Shown here: positions 1-11,682 of the stretch, piece after piece | How the letters are laid out: every line of letters begins with the position of its first letter | How positions within the stretch are numbered: position 1 is the stretch's first letter | Assembly (NCBI GenBank): GCA_011316305.1 | Contig: SAUG01000079.1 | Span: 18,477-82,476, forward strand | DNA length: 64,000 bases | Direction of reading: 5' to 3' | Source of the DNA: Rusavskia elegans | Lineage: Eukaryota; Ascomycota; Lecanoromycetes; Teloschistales; Teloschistaceae | The notes under the pieces: model-generated | Seen by the model: only the letters and a program-made list of their open reading frames with translations | The model's database searches: none | Told to the model about the DNA's origin: nothing | Made by a program: the position numbers and the translations under genes

Positions 1-293
1 TACCTGCTGCAAACTAGCTATGCCTAACATTCTCGTCATTTAAAGAATCAATCGCAGTGAGGAGTAACAACAGTCGATATCTGGATGTTGGATTTCGATA
101 CAACGATTGCCCAAGAATTTGCTACGTAGCTGATGTTGCAACTACAAGACAATGCTCGATATAGAGAAAGTTTATAACTTGGCACGGGACTTGGTTCTTG
201 GGGACCTGTTTGGTGGTTGCTGTGGCCCACATTGCGATCGAATTTTTACACGATGAGACGTCTAACTTCTCTGGGCCTGCGATTGCTCGAATG

Positions 294-1140
294 CTAATCG
301 ATCAAAGCATTACTTCTGAGTATACCCCTAATGTCTTGCGGGTAACGTGCTTGACCACTTTCAACGCGCTTCCGAAGCGTTCTCTCTCGCAAGGCCCACA
401 ACAAAGCACCGCCAAACGCTATTGCCAATGGTACACCTACTCCGGCTCCGATTCCCGCCTTCTCTCGACTTGAGGACGAACAATCTGTTTCTGAACCTGA
501 TCTACGGGCTGGGGATGTGGAGCTTGTGTCTGTGGCGGCTACATCAAAAGCCGTTGCCGCTGTTGATGGCTGCGATACGAGCGACTGCGAAGGGTCCTCT
601 GGACTGGTTCTCGTTACCTTCGCTTCTGGACGGCCAAATCCGCGAACATTCCTGGTTTCATTCAACCAGCCCGGAGCTGCAAAAGGGTCCCATCGGTAGA
701 GGTACCATTTCACGGATACCCATCGCCGTTGCAATAAGCACGGCCGTCCAAAGAGCCTCCATAGCATATTGAGATACGGGAATCGGGATCTGAACCGCGA
801 CTCCATCAAAATTCTGCGAGAAAGGGGTCAAAAGGAAGAACATACCACGCTTGTTACAAATGCTCGCCCGGGTGTTGTCGGTGGTGATGAGCTGGCAATC
901 CGGATGAGACCAAGAGCCGTCTGTGCAGGACTAAACACGATCCACTACTTAGCTATAAATTCCAACGAAACTGGGAAAGGCCGAGCATACCCCTCGAGAT
1001 ATGGTATTCGCCGAGGAATAGAAGCAGGCGATGTTCTCCAGACAGAGCCAGTCTAGACCACAGCACATGCTTACTTCCTTGTCTGGATGACAACGGATCT
1101 CGAGATTTTTGATTTTCCCCGCCGGATCATAGCAGGCCGT
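294..1140 (-). pseudogene. Broken paralogue of a cysteine-rich single-pass membrane protein
   Basis: This is a decayed copy of the gene at 10829-11682. Exon 1 (991 to about 1140) encodes the Cys-rich start (ACYDP, CHPDK, MCCGLDWLCL); intron 1 is 931-990, exon 2 is 846-930 (85 nt, the same length as in the intact copy) and intron 2 is 790-845. Exon 3 starts in the homologous frame (ICYGG, GRAYCNGDGYP), but hits TGA at 710-712 where the intact gene has a Cys codon. About 40 nt later a net 4-nt deletion shifts the frame, and the shifted frame encodes the family's Gly-rich membrane segment (AGIGAGVGVPLAIAFGG) and basic tail. There is no ATG or signal peptide in the exon 1 frame. A 171-residue open frame across 294-809 is partly out of register and should not be taken as a gene. 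Confidence 0.72.
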
Positions 1141-1407
1141 ACTTCCACTTTTTACGATGCCGAAAACAATATGGCCTGCTTTAATCCAATCGTCTCTGTA
1201 ATCCGCGAAAGTCGAAGTCCGGATAGGAAATTGGAAAATCAATTTGTGATTCCTTGGGGCGATCACCAGTAGGTTGTCAACAACTTGAGTACAAAAAGCC
1301 TGCCCGACATGACGGAGGCTTCGGGTATCACACGGAGGTAGATAGTAATCCTTCAAGTCACTTGGCGGTCGCGTCGATTATAGCAGCAACACGGCTTCGG
1401 TTTCAAG

Positions 1408-1455
1408 AAGGGTCTTGCTATCCGCACAAGCACTCCAGGCTGCGCGCACAAGCAT
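1408..1455 (+). repeat. Left arm of 48-bp perfect inverted repeat
   Basis: Positions 1408-1455 equal the reverse complement of 1715-1762 base for base, separated by 259 bp. No coding frame or target-site duplication could be assigned. Confidence 0.9.
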
Positions 1456-1714
1456 GATCCACAGTCCTTCAACAGTAAATAACAGGCATTCAGCAACGCT
1501 TTTTCCGTGTTTTTTACTGATAGGAATAAACGCAAGCATTAAGTCAGTAGAGGGCCGTTTTTAAATTTGATTTAAGGCTGGTCGCATTGCGGTATACAGA
1601 GCTGAAAGGATAAGATAATTAAGATCTTGAGTTTTGATGAGGTATGCCAAGGCTGGCTCCCGCCTTTAGAACTAGCCGAGGTTCCGTACTTCTTGATTGG
1701 CTGATTTGGCGAAA

Positions 1715-1762
1715 ATGCTTGTGCGCGCAGCCTGGAGTGCTTGTGCGGATAGCAAGACCCTT
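1715..1762 (-). repeat. Right arm of 48-bp perfect inverted repeat
   Basis: Reverse complement of 1408-1455. Similarity weakens at once outside the arms, although a gttcttga-like stretch continues imperfectly beyond 1763. Confidence 0.9.
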
Positions 1763-1889
1763 TCAAGAAAGACTGAAACGGGTAAGGGGGCTATCATGTA
1801 CAGCTTTGCCGCTGAGAACCCTGCCGCCGTACAACGCCTCATGCGAGAGGTGCACACGACTAGCGTAGGATGTATCTGGAGCCGGGATG

Positions 1890-1894
1890 CTTTG
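1890..1894 (+). repeat. Target-site duplication CTTTG, left copy
   Basis: CTTTG directly precedes the left LTR (TGAGAG...) and recurs at 7650-7654 right after the right LTR (...CCCACA). A 5-bp duplication is usual for LTR retrotransposons. Confidence 0.88.
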
Positions 1895-2115
1895 TGAGAG
1901 CCTGCATGGCGGGATTATCATGAGAGAGTTATCTAAGTTTCTCTGAGATAGTCGCTAAGATTACGTAACTTGCCTATATAGATATAGTATCTACTCTATT
2001 AGGTTTAGCGTATTTTAGTAACGGCTAAATTTAATATAATTTAGTAATTCTATAGATTTTATTTTTTATATATTTTAATTAATACGATTATATATTTATA
2101 TCTAATCGTTTTATA
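1895..2115 (+). repeat. 5' LTR of the Copia element
   Basis: Starts TGAGAGCC and matches 7429-7649 over 221 bp apart from C-to-T and G-to-A changes. Its first ~85 bp keep TG and CA dinucleotides, while the rest is RIP-mutated. Confidence 0.9.
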
Positions 2116-5100
2116 ATTATAAACCCGGATATTATAGACTAAAATAATATCTAGTAATCTTTACCGGTATATATTTATTACTTTAAAAAAAGTTATTTAC
2201 CTAAATAATAAATAGAAAAATTTTTTACTACGATATTTACTATTAATAAAAGAAAATTTTTACTATAGCTCTACTAAAAATAATTATATAAAGCAGTTAA
2301 TTTACTAGAATATTTACTAAATAATTAAAAGGAAAAATAATTTACTTTATAGTTATAAATTTAAGCTATATACTAGTAAATATAAAGGAAGATTTTATTA
2401 CTAGATATTTTTTTTTTAATATTATTCTAATTTCTACCGAACGTTTAAATACCTTCCTATATTATTAATATAGCGTCTAAATAATCTATTATTCTAGTCT
2501 AAATTAAAGATTAGAATTAGTAAATTATAATTATTAAAGCTAAAGTAGTTTAAATATATATTTAAAACTATATCGATTCCTTTTAATCTAATAAATTTTA
2601 ATAAAGGTAAAAATTTACCTTTCCGGCGTATATTCCGCCGATAGAAAAACCCCTAATAATTATAGTAATCTAGAAATAAATTAGCGTAGTATAAAAGGTT
2701 TATAAAAATATTAAATAGCGTTATAAATAATCCTATAATAGATATAAGAAAAAACGAAAAATAATTACTAATATAGTCGACAATATTTATAAAAATATTT
2801 TAGTAGTAAATCTAGTATTCTTTAGATTTATTAAATTTTATTTATAGAATCTACTATAAATATTATAGTCCAAGATTATATCTATCGATTCCGCTAGAAT
2901 TATAGAAATAAAGTAATAGTATAAAAAGCTATCCGCAGACTCTATACGAAATTAAAGTATTAAAATATAATTCGATAAATATTTATAGATATATTTTTAG
3001 GCTAAATATATTAGAATTTTAGAAATTTAAAATACTAAAAAAATATTACGGGATTTCGTTTTTATTATCTATAATCTAGCTCCTTTACTTTTATAGAACT
3101 ATAAATTTAGACTAAATTCTATTATAGATTATAAAAAATAGTATTATAAATTTATTAAAAAGTTCTATAACTACGTTCGCCTATATAATCTTAAAATCTC
3201 TAACGTCTATACTATATTTACTACTATAAAAGATAATAATAGTAATAATAATACGGATAAAGATAAGAATAAAAAAAAAAGTAAAATAAAAAATAAAAAT
3301 CCTTTATTTAAAGATAATAATAAGCCGCTAAAATACGTCTATAGTCTAAAGTATTTTTTAAAAGAATACTATTATATTATAGAGTATTTCGGAAAATGAT
3401 ATCCGAAAAAACTAGCTAGCTTTAAATTTAAAGTAGTAAAAATAAAAAAGATTAAAAATAAGCTCGATAGCGATAAAGAAATACGGAAAAAATATAAATA
3501 CTCTAATTAATATATTAAAAAGAAATATAAAAATAGTAAAAAAAATAATAAATTAGTATCTACTAGTATTTTATTAGCTATATTTCTAGGAACTTTTATC
3601 GCTAATTACTTTCTTTATTTATTTTAAATTTTTAATAGTAGTTTAGTAATTAATTTATATAATAATACTATAGCCTACCGTTTTATTAAAGCTCGAAACT
3701 ATATTAATAGCTTATATATTATTATAGACGAAGGATCTATATCTATTATAGTATACGGAAGTATTATAGTTAATATTTATTTATTAAATAGTAAGATACC
3801 GGTAAAACTCTCTAATATAAATTATATTTCTAATTTTATAATTAATCTAATTTTAGAAAGATATATATAGAAGAAAAATAACTTTTTTAAAAATCCTAGA
3901 ATTCTTCGCGTTAAATATAATAGAAAGATTATTATTAAATATAAAATAATTAGCGAGTTATCTATACTAGAAGATAATATAAATAGATATAGAGACGTCG
4001 TTCTATCGTCTTTCGCTATAGCTAAATTAGATATAACTAAAAACTAGTATTAACTCCTTATATACGCCGCCGATAAAACTATCTAATACCTATAATAAAT
4101 AGCTAAAAGAATTGATATTACGGATAAAACTAAAGTACTATTAATTAATAAATATATAATATATACCGTCTCTGAAATCTATTAAATTAGTTTAATCTCT
4201 TTATATAAATTAGAAAACTCCGACAAGTTTTTCTATTATATTACCTATAATTTAATTCTAATAACCGTCGGTCTAAACCGTTATTACTAGATTTTATATT
4301 TTATATATATTAAAACGGATTTTTATATTATCGAAATCTATCGTTTTAAATTAGAAGCTACTAAATTCTTTCGCCGTTTTTTTAAATTTATATAAATACG
4401 CTATAAAGATATAATAGTATTTATATAATTAAATATAGAATTAACTTTAGATAAAAAATTCTTAAATTTTATTATAGAATTAGAAATCTTCTAGAAATCT
4501 GCTACTCTAAATATATAAATTTAAAATAGTTATTTAAAATAATTAGACTATATTTTATTATTAAAGTCTAAACAATAATAAATAGAGTAAATTTTCTATA
4601 CTATTTTTAACTTTAGATTATTTTAGCCGCCGTTTATATTATAAATATTATACTAAAAAAGAAGTTTATATAAAGATTCTATTTTAAATAATTATAAAAA
4701 CCGTTTTATATCTAGGTTATCTCCGAATATACGGCTATAAAATCTATATATTAGATAAATATATTCCGAGATTCTAAAAACTATATTCTAGAGTTTATAT
4801 TAGATTTCTAGTAGAATATAATAGTACGAATATCTACCTTTTCTAGATTCCAAGCTAGAGAAAGGTTATCTATACTCGTAATATTATAATTAATAAAATC
4901 TTATTCCATTAATTTAAAGAAATTAATTAAATTTAGCTATAGATAGAGCCGTTTCTATATAATATATTCGATATCCTACGTATAAACTACTCTATTACTA
5001 AACCTAGTAATAGCGAAAGCGATAAAAATAACGTTTTTAAATAGATTTAAACGAATCCGGACGTATCTAGAAAAGAATTCTCGCCTCTAATATCTAATAA

Positions 5101-5879
5101 TAAAGGAAAAGATAAAAAAACCAACTTTTTCTATCGCCTTCTACTTTAGGGGGTAGGACGCCGCTATAAAATAGCTATAATAGCGGAGATTTAGCTAATA
5201 AATTATACTATAATTCTATTAACGAAGGTATTTCTTTTATAAAAATAATAAAATAGTTTAACGAACTCGTTTAAATAAATATATAGTTATTTTTATAGTA
5301 GATTTATATTCGATAAAAATATATCTAAATTTTTTAAAAATAATAAAGATTTTCTTCCGCCTATTCCTATATTTTTAAAGCTAAAAAGAACTCGTAACCT
5401 AAATAAACTATATTATATTAAAGATAATATTATTTCTCTAGGCGTTATACGCCGCCGAAAAAAGATAAATAAAGTAAATAAAGCCGAAGAAATAGCTATT
5501 AAAAAGACTATAAAGAAATTAAAATAGAATAAAGTCTATATAACTCTTTTTTAATATATCGCTACCGGAATTTTTATAGCTTTTTTTATAGTATTCGCCG
5601 TCTATTTTCTAGCTTATATAATATACGAAGATAGCGTTCTAATACCAGACTATTAGCTTTTTCTATTATAAATACGGTATTATTATAATTAACTACCGCC
5701 GGAACCTCGTTTCTAGAATAATATATTAAAATATCCGCTTATAGAAAAATTTATAGAAGCCGTTTAAATCGAAATAAAGAAACTATAGAATAAAAATATC
5801 TAAAAGAAAATAGTATTCGGATCTATAACTTAATATAGTAAAAAGCCTATTTTTTTATATAGGTTTTTAAATATAAATT

Positions 5880-6980
5880 CGATAAATAGAATTATCTAAT
5901 TAAATTAAAGATATATTTTTATATTAGAAATAACTTCTAGAATACCGATACTAATATCTATACTATTATTTTAATAATTTATATTTTTCGGATATTTTTA
6001 GCTATCGTTATATATTTTAGACTTTAAATAAAATAGTATAATACGGTTAACGTCTTTTCTAATTATAAAATTAACGAACTTATTTATATTAAACCTCTAC
6101 TAAGTTATAAAGGGTCGAAGTCTATTTTTTTATAACTTTTTAAAAAATTCTATAGTCTAATGTAGTCGCTAGTACTATAGTTTTATTATCTTTCGAATAT
6201 ATTAATAGACCTAGGATTTTTAGCGGTATCCGGAACCGAATATTTATTTATTTATAAATATATAATACTATTCCTTTTTATAGATAATATTTATATTATC
6301 TACGAAGACCGCTATATATAATATATTAAAGAATTCCAGGTAAAGCTTTTTAAACGCTATAAAATAAAATACCTAGACGAAATATCTTGGTTTTTAGGAA
6401 TTCGTATTATTCGCGATCGCGAAGTCTATAAACTATTATTATATTAAGATTTATATATCGATAAAATTATAAAAAAATATAATATTAATTTATTAAATAA
6501 AGTTTTTAAAATTCTATTTATTAGCTCTAAAATATTTACTAAAAATATAGATATAATCGAATCCTAGTAAATTCTATTATATTAATAACTAGTCGGATTA
6601 TTTAATTTCACAGCTATTATTATTCGCGCTAATATTAGTTATACCGTTTTAAAATTTTTAAAATTTTTAACGAATCTATTAGAATATTATCTAGAGTTAG
6701 TAATTAGAACTATATAGTATTTAGAATATTATAGATTTTATTTAATCGTTTTTAATATTTATATAACCGATCTAAGTATATTATTTATTATTTTATCGGA
6801 CGTTTTATTCGCTAATAATCTATTAATTCGGCGAAGTTTATAGAGCTACGCGTTTAAATTATTCGGTAAAATAATAGACTAGAAAGCTTTAAAATAAAAA
6901 ACGGTTATAATAAATTTAACTAAAGTTAAATTCCTCGTAGCTACCGCTAGTAGGAAAGAACTTCTATAATAGAATCGGTT
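5880..6980 (+). pseudogene. Copia reverse transcriptase and RNase H remnant
   Basis: Plus-strand frames recover, in order, the FIDNIYIIYE motif (degraded YVDDI), KIKYLDEISWFLGIRIIRD, a LYQDLYIDKI segment, an ANISYTVLKFLKFLTN segment typical of the Copia RT/RNase H junction, and KQKTVIINLTK. Reading frame is lost repeatedly to TAA/TAG stops that fit CAA/CAG/TGG mutated by RIP. A functional protein is excluded. Confidence 0.82.
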
Positions 6981-7428
6981 TTTTAAAAAAATATTATTTA
7001 ATCCAAACTATAAACCGTATATTTAAATCGATAATATATAAATAATATAAGTATTTTAGAATATTAATTTATTGTTTATAATAAAATTTTGCTATATTAA
7101 TATATATCGTTACTAGCTATATTAAAAGATTTATAATAGAAATATATCTATTAGATATATAGCCTCTATAGTAATTTTAGTAGATAGCTTTATAAAAGCC
7201 TTTCTACTTTAATATTATAAGGAATTTATAAGCTTACTAGAGCTCTAGAACCTTCCTTTAAAAGAGTACTATAATAGCGATTCTTCTACCGCCGTCTCTA
7301 ACGTTCTAAACGTCGCTAATATATTTAAATCCGGTTAAATTAAAAAAGAAAATAAAGGTTATAATAATATATAGTAGCGTGGAACAGAGTTAAGTTTAAA
7401 AATATAAGTAATCGACTCTAAAGAGATA

Positions 7429-7649
7429 TAAGAGCCTATATAGCAGGATTATTATAAGAGAGTTATCTGAATTTCTCTAAAATAGTCGCTAAAATTACGT
7501 AATTTATCTACTTAGATATAGTACCTACCCTATTAGGTTTAGCGTGTCTTGGCAACGGCTATATTCTATATAATTTAGCAACTCTATAGATTTCATTTCT
7601 CGTGTATCTCAATCAATACGATTATGCATCCATATCCAATCGTCCCACA
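7429..7649 (+). repeat. 3' LTR of the Copia element
   Basis: 221 bp starting TAAGAGCC (from TGAGAGCC) and ending CCCACA. The inner half is RIP-mutated; from about 7540 on it retains CA/TG, so this copy shows the unmutated LTR end. Confidence 0.9.
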
Positions 7650-7654
7650 CTTTG
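7650..7654 (+). repeat. Target-site duplication CTTTG, right copy
   Basis: Identical to 1890-1894 and immediately downstream of the 3' LTR. Confidence 0.88.
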
Positions 7655-7850
7655 TGACCAAAGAATTACACTAGACCTCTCAAAGTGGCTGTGTACAGCT
7701 TAGCTTACCTGGATTAGGTCAATGTTCTTGCATCTCTTCCCGAACGCTGCCGCCATCTGTGATCCGGGGACTCAGCTCATATGCGAGTTGGCCGACGAAA
7801 AGGCTATCACTCGATACCACCTTCGGTAGCTTACAGCAAGGCTTCGACGC

Positions 7851-9133
7851 ATGGCTCCAGCCACCCCAGCTCCAAAATCTCGAGAATCAAGTTGTGATCC
7901 TACTCACTCCGTTGCAAAGGCTTGCGTCACGGTCTTTGGTCTTTCTCACCGTCACGAAACATTACACGACCTGACGTTGCACATATTAGAGGTGGTCATT
8001 TCTCCATCATTCGAAGAAGTACCTGGCTCTCAACATCCTTGGAGTAAGGTCGAGGACCGAACATTCTGGAGTGGCCTCAGACCTCAGCGTCATTGGCGGA
8101 AGGTTTTCCAGCGACGATCGCGTCCGTCATTGCCACCAGACGTTCAGATAGGGAGAGTCTCTCAACGCGCGGTGCCGCCGTCTTCTTCTCCGAAGGGAAC
8201 CAGCCTGAGTATGCCAATGCAGCGTCGCATTCAAGGCGACGATCGCGGGATAAGTCCTTGCTGGGAGCTACCAGGTCATACTGCAGGTACAAATCCTCAA
8301 TCTCCTTGTTCTGTGATAGCTTCTGAACATCAAATTCAGACTCTCCAAAGGAATTAGCAACCTTTGAACAAGGAACATATGAGGAAGTGCAGAAGGAATT
8401 AACTGCTACCGCGCGGGAAATGGCGATACAGCTACGGCGAAAGCAGACACTGCAGCAGCTTGAACAACTTCAGCTCAATGAGCCTGGTATAATCAGGATC
8501 CGTCGTTTTCCCTCTACAGAGATTGCAGAATTAGACTCCGAACTTCCGGAACCAACCGAGCTCCTCGGGTGGGAGATCAGAGCCTCGTCCTCGGACCCGG
8601 CCTCTTGTGTGTATGAGCTCGATGCATCGGACGATATGCATGAACCAAAGCAGACAAACTCAAGAATCGCACAGCCCAGGGATTCTCAGACAGAACCACC
8701 ATTCAGTGATCTGGAGGCCGTTGGTGATCCGGATTCCATAAGCCATCTCGAGAAAATGCCCATGATTCCTCCAGGTTCGAACATATCCTACAGCGCACAG
8801 GACATAGGGCCTCAAGATGAGAGTCGCTTACGTAGTGAAACCGAGGCCGCAACCAGAAATTATTACGGCCATCTCACAGAACCTAATAGCTCAAATCATT
8901 GCGGGAACAACGAGATCCGATCGAATTGTACAGCCAATATGACAAACTACGTACCTATCGACGCAGGTTTAGAGCCGCAACGTCATTCATCATCACAAGT
9001 CCATTCCAGAAACCCGTCCGGGTCGGTTACATTACTACCTTTTGACGGCGAGAATGAAAGTCATAGCCTCTTTACGGACCTTGACACTCTAGTGAAGGCC
9101 TTACCAGCCCGAACTTCATGTCGCCAGAAATGA
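7851..9133 (+). pseudogene. Unrecognised protein gene with one premature stop
   Basis: ATG at 7851 (MAPATPAPKSRES) opens exon 1 (7851-8018). A 62-nt intron (8019-8080, GTACCT...CTCAG) joins it in phase to the frame that runs from 8081 to the TGA at 9131-9133. One in-frame TGA at 8324-8326 breaks an otherwise continuous coding frame; the codon could be a mutated CGA. The downstream part (from 8327, first ATG at 8423) has a Gln/Leu-rich helical stretch (RRKQTLQQLEQLQL), followed by a polar, Ser/Glu-rich disordered-looking region. I do not recognise a family. The gene starts about 200 bp from the RIP-mutated element, so leakage of RIP is a possible cause of the stop. Alternatively, translation could start at 8423, or an intron I did not find removes the stop. 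Confidence 0.45.
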
Positions 9134-9718
9134 TAACGGGCAGAGTAGTTCCTCCGGCAAATCAGTCTCGATCGTAGCGAGATGGGTAGGAGGATAAGAA
9201 AAAATCAATCTTTCCGACATTGTTCAATTGACCGTGCGCTCTCCAGAAGATTTACTCCTGTGATGTCACTTCTTGAAAAGGTCTTTCAGGCACAAGTCAT
9301 GTTTCTACCAATCTCGATGGCTCACTGGGTTGTCTTCTTCACAAACAAAGGCACGGGATAGCTCCACACCACGCGATGTAATAAATCCACGCCACACTTT
9401 AGGGTTAGGGCTAACCCCGCATATTGTGAATAACCTCATCGAGATCCCTCTTCTTCAACCACCTCCTTTGACCTTGTACCACACACCATATATACAAGCT
9501 TTGGGGCTGAAACTCTTAAGTATTTTAGCTATATACATATACTGTCAGGCCTGGAAAGAGCTAGTATACGCGATAAGGACTGGGTGTATAGTACCTCCTG
9601 AACCTCGTTCACCTCGATCGTAGAGAACATCTCACCACCAAAAGTTAGTGGGGATGCCTTCCAGGTAGGGCTAGCCCTATAAGAACTCCGCATTTTTGAC
9701 TCCGCACTGTATTAACAA

Positions 9719-9732
9719 CCCCCCCCCCCCCA
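9719..9732 (+). repeat. Poly-C tract, 14 bases
   Basis: Fourteen consecutive C, counted directly, in an otherwise unremarkable intergenic stretch. Confidence 0.95.
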
Positions 9733-10007
9733 AAACTGCGTTGTATTTGACTAAATTAACCAGATAAGTCAGCTTTAGACCGATGTTGTAGAGAATCTCA
9801 GGAAATTCTTACGAAGAAGCCGAAGTTATGGGCGGAAGTGGTGTAATTACAGTAGCAGGAAGCCAAAGGTGGGGTGTAGGACGCGAGACACTAGGGACGT
9901 TTCACGCGTGTGGTGTGGATTTTGTTCAGCGCGTGGTGTGGAGCTATCCCGTGCCCAAACAAATACGGAGAGGAGCGGCAGAGCACACACTCAAGCGAAC
10001 ATCAACC

Positions 10008-10031
10008 CATATCAACATATCAACATATCAA
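10008..10031 (+). repeat. Tandem repeat, 8-bp unit CATATCAA x3
   Basis: Three perfect consecutive copies followed by a partial fourth (CATC). No coding role is evident. Confidence 0.85.
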
Positions 10032-10828
10032 CATCATTTGGAGTGGTGCACTCTGCAACCTTCTTATACATTGTTTAATAAGTCCAGAGTCCGAGAATGG
10101 AGGCATTTGACAGGGCATAGCCGCGGCCCGGTGATTAGAGAGGCTCTGCAGCTCCAGGGGAAGACAGCGCTTCTTTCCTAATTGGGCAGGAGGCAATCTC
10201 GGCAGACTTCGGATGGAAAGGCCTCGCGAGTGCAGGGGTCTTCCAAATAATATTTTTATGCTATTATCATAATAACCCTGATGCCTAGCAGCTGCCTTTT
10301 AGAGTCTAGCTTCATCATGTGTGAAAGCTTAGGACCACAGACCCTAGTGTACAGCACTCCTTTCCCAAAAGATTACTACCGGAACCTCGGGAAATCATGA
10401 AGCTGGAAACGGCAACCCGGGGTTCACAAGGTGTTGTTTATCATCCACATCAAGACAGGCGGCTGAATGCTTTGGCAACCTGGTCGTGAGCACTGGCGAT
10501 AGCGACCTTCAAAAGTGACGCCTCGAAGATCCAACGGCACCGCCATTCTCCTGCACCGCGCCGCACCAGAGTAGCGGTGCGGGTGACAGGGGACAAAATT
10601 CCTGGTGGCTGGGCATGGAGTTTCTGTCGATCTATATCCGTAGTTGCCTCTGAAACAGAAGCTTGTCGTTGTCGCAAGCCATGGGAAGTTGGAAATCGCA
10701 GGATTGCAAGGGCGCTTTTGGTCGTCTTAAATAAAGGCATTGTACTCACCGAGCTGTCAGACGTCGTGGATCCCTTCCTGAGCTTGACTATTCTGGCCTC
10801 CTATTGCACATACGCTTTCTGCCTTCCC

Positions 10829-11682
10829 ATGAAACCAGTAGAACCATCCCACGGCCTTGGAAAATATTTTATACTCTTTGCCATTTTCATACCTCTACTC
10901 ATGATGACAGCCGAAGCAAGCACTTGTTACACGTTGGGAGGGAAGCCAATGCAGATCGACTCTCCTTGTAATCCGAACGAAGCGCACAGTATCTGCTGTA
11001 ACGACGACTGGCTGTGCCTGGGAAATAATGCTTGCTTCAACCCGGATACGAATCATCTGGCTCGAGGCGTAAGCTCAAACCTTCTGACGTGAAATGCACT
11101 CCTCTTGACTGAGCCTTAACTTTCATTAGACGTGCACCGATAAATCCTGGTCTGATGACGCTTGCCAGCTAAAGCTGTCAGATGGAAGTCTCGGAAGCCT
11201 ATGCACCAGCATCAGTAAATTCGGCAGCTCGGATCAGGCGAGCCTTTGGCTGACTCTTTGGCATAGATGTCAACTCCACCTTTGCATTCGCCGAATGTCG
11301 ACAAGGCATGTGGAAGGGGTATACCTATTGCATAGGAAACGAATATCTATGCGACGGCACCACAGATACAGGTCTTGTTCAACTGGGGCGAGGCTGGTTA
11401 AACCTGGCGAGGAACCAAAGCACAAGTAGTTGCAATAACTCAAGGCCAGCAGCAGCCATCGAGACGTCTCCAGATTCATCCAGCTCACCGCACACATCTT
11501 GCCCATCAGCAACTCGAACACAAGCAGGAATAGGAGCCGGCGTAGGCGTACCGTTGGCTGTGGCATTCGCAGGTGCTCTGCTCTGGGCTTTCCGCGAGAG
11601 AAAACATCGGAGACGCGCAGAGACCGGCCAGTTATCTGGCTATCCCCACGATCTCGGTGGTATCGCAAATACTGAGAAGTAG
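10829..11682 (+). CDS. Cysteine-rich single-pass membrane protein, intact
   Basis: Three exons, 10829-11068, 11130-11214 and 11267-11682, give 246 residues; the introns are 61 and 52 nt (GTAAGC...TTAG, GTAAAT...ATAG). Residues 1-31 look like a signal peptide (hydrophobic KYFILFAIFIPLLMMTAEA). A Cys-rich ectodomain follows (DSPC, ICCNDDWLCLGNNAC, CTDKSW, CQLK, YCIGNEYLC), then a Ser/Thr-rich linker, a Gly-rich membrane segment at about 195-218 (AGIGAGVGVPLAVAFAGALL), and a basic cytosolic tail. This layout is common in filamentous ascomycetes, and the family has no established function. The start was chosen because it places the signal peptide at the N-terminus, although the frame is open further upstream. 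A decayed paralogue with the same intron positions lies at 294-1140 on the other strand. Confidence 0.82.

Larger units (their letters stand above)
1141..1894. other. Spacer with an inverted repeat
   Basis: No gene is supported here. The stretch is not RIP-mutated and separates the pseudogene from the Copia element. Its one clear structure is a 48-bp perfect inverted repeat at 1408-1455 and 1715-1762. Confidence 0.6.
1895..7649 (+). mobile_element. Complete, RIP-inactivated Ty1/Copia LTR retrotransposon
   Basis: The element is 5,755 bp with two 221-bp direct LTRs (1895-2115, 7429-7649) and CTTTG target duplications. Plus-strand frames still spell Copia polyprotein motifs in the Copia order: a gag-like region near 2.6-3.6 kb, then reverse transcriptase with WFLGIRIIRDRE (about 6388) and an RNase H region (KQKTVIINLTK near 6.9 kb). 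All frames carry many TAA/TAG stops. The active-site motif reads FIDN (6277-6288) instead of the expected YVDD. Almost every CpA/TpG has become TpA, which is the RIP signature. The Copia assignment rests on recognising the RT and RNase H motifs and on the missing integrase signal downstream of RNase H. Confidence 0.9.
9134..10828. other. Intergenic, no gene recognised
   Basis: Open frames here (for example 9273-9623) show no codon or domain signal. The stretch holds a run of 14 C at 9719-9732 and an 8-bp tandem repeat at 10008-10031. AT content is normal, with no RIP footprint. Confidence 0.5.

Noticed and set aside
294..809. 171-residue open frame on the minus strand taken as a gene
   Set aside because: Its first part is out of frame with the paralogue; only its C-terminal half is homologous, after a frameshift.
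10577..10828. N-terminal extension of the cysteine-rich protein
   Set aside because: It would bury the signal peptide at residue 85 and begins at an in-frame ATG with no family support.
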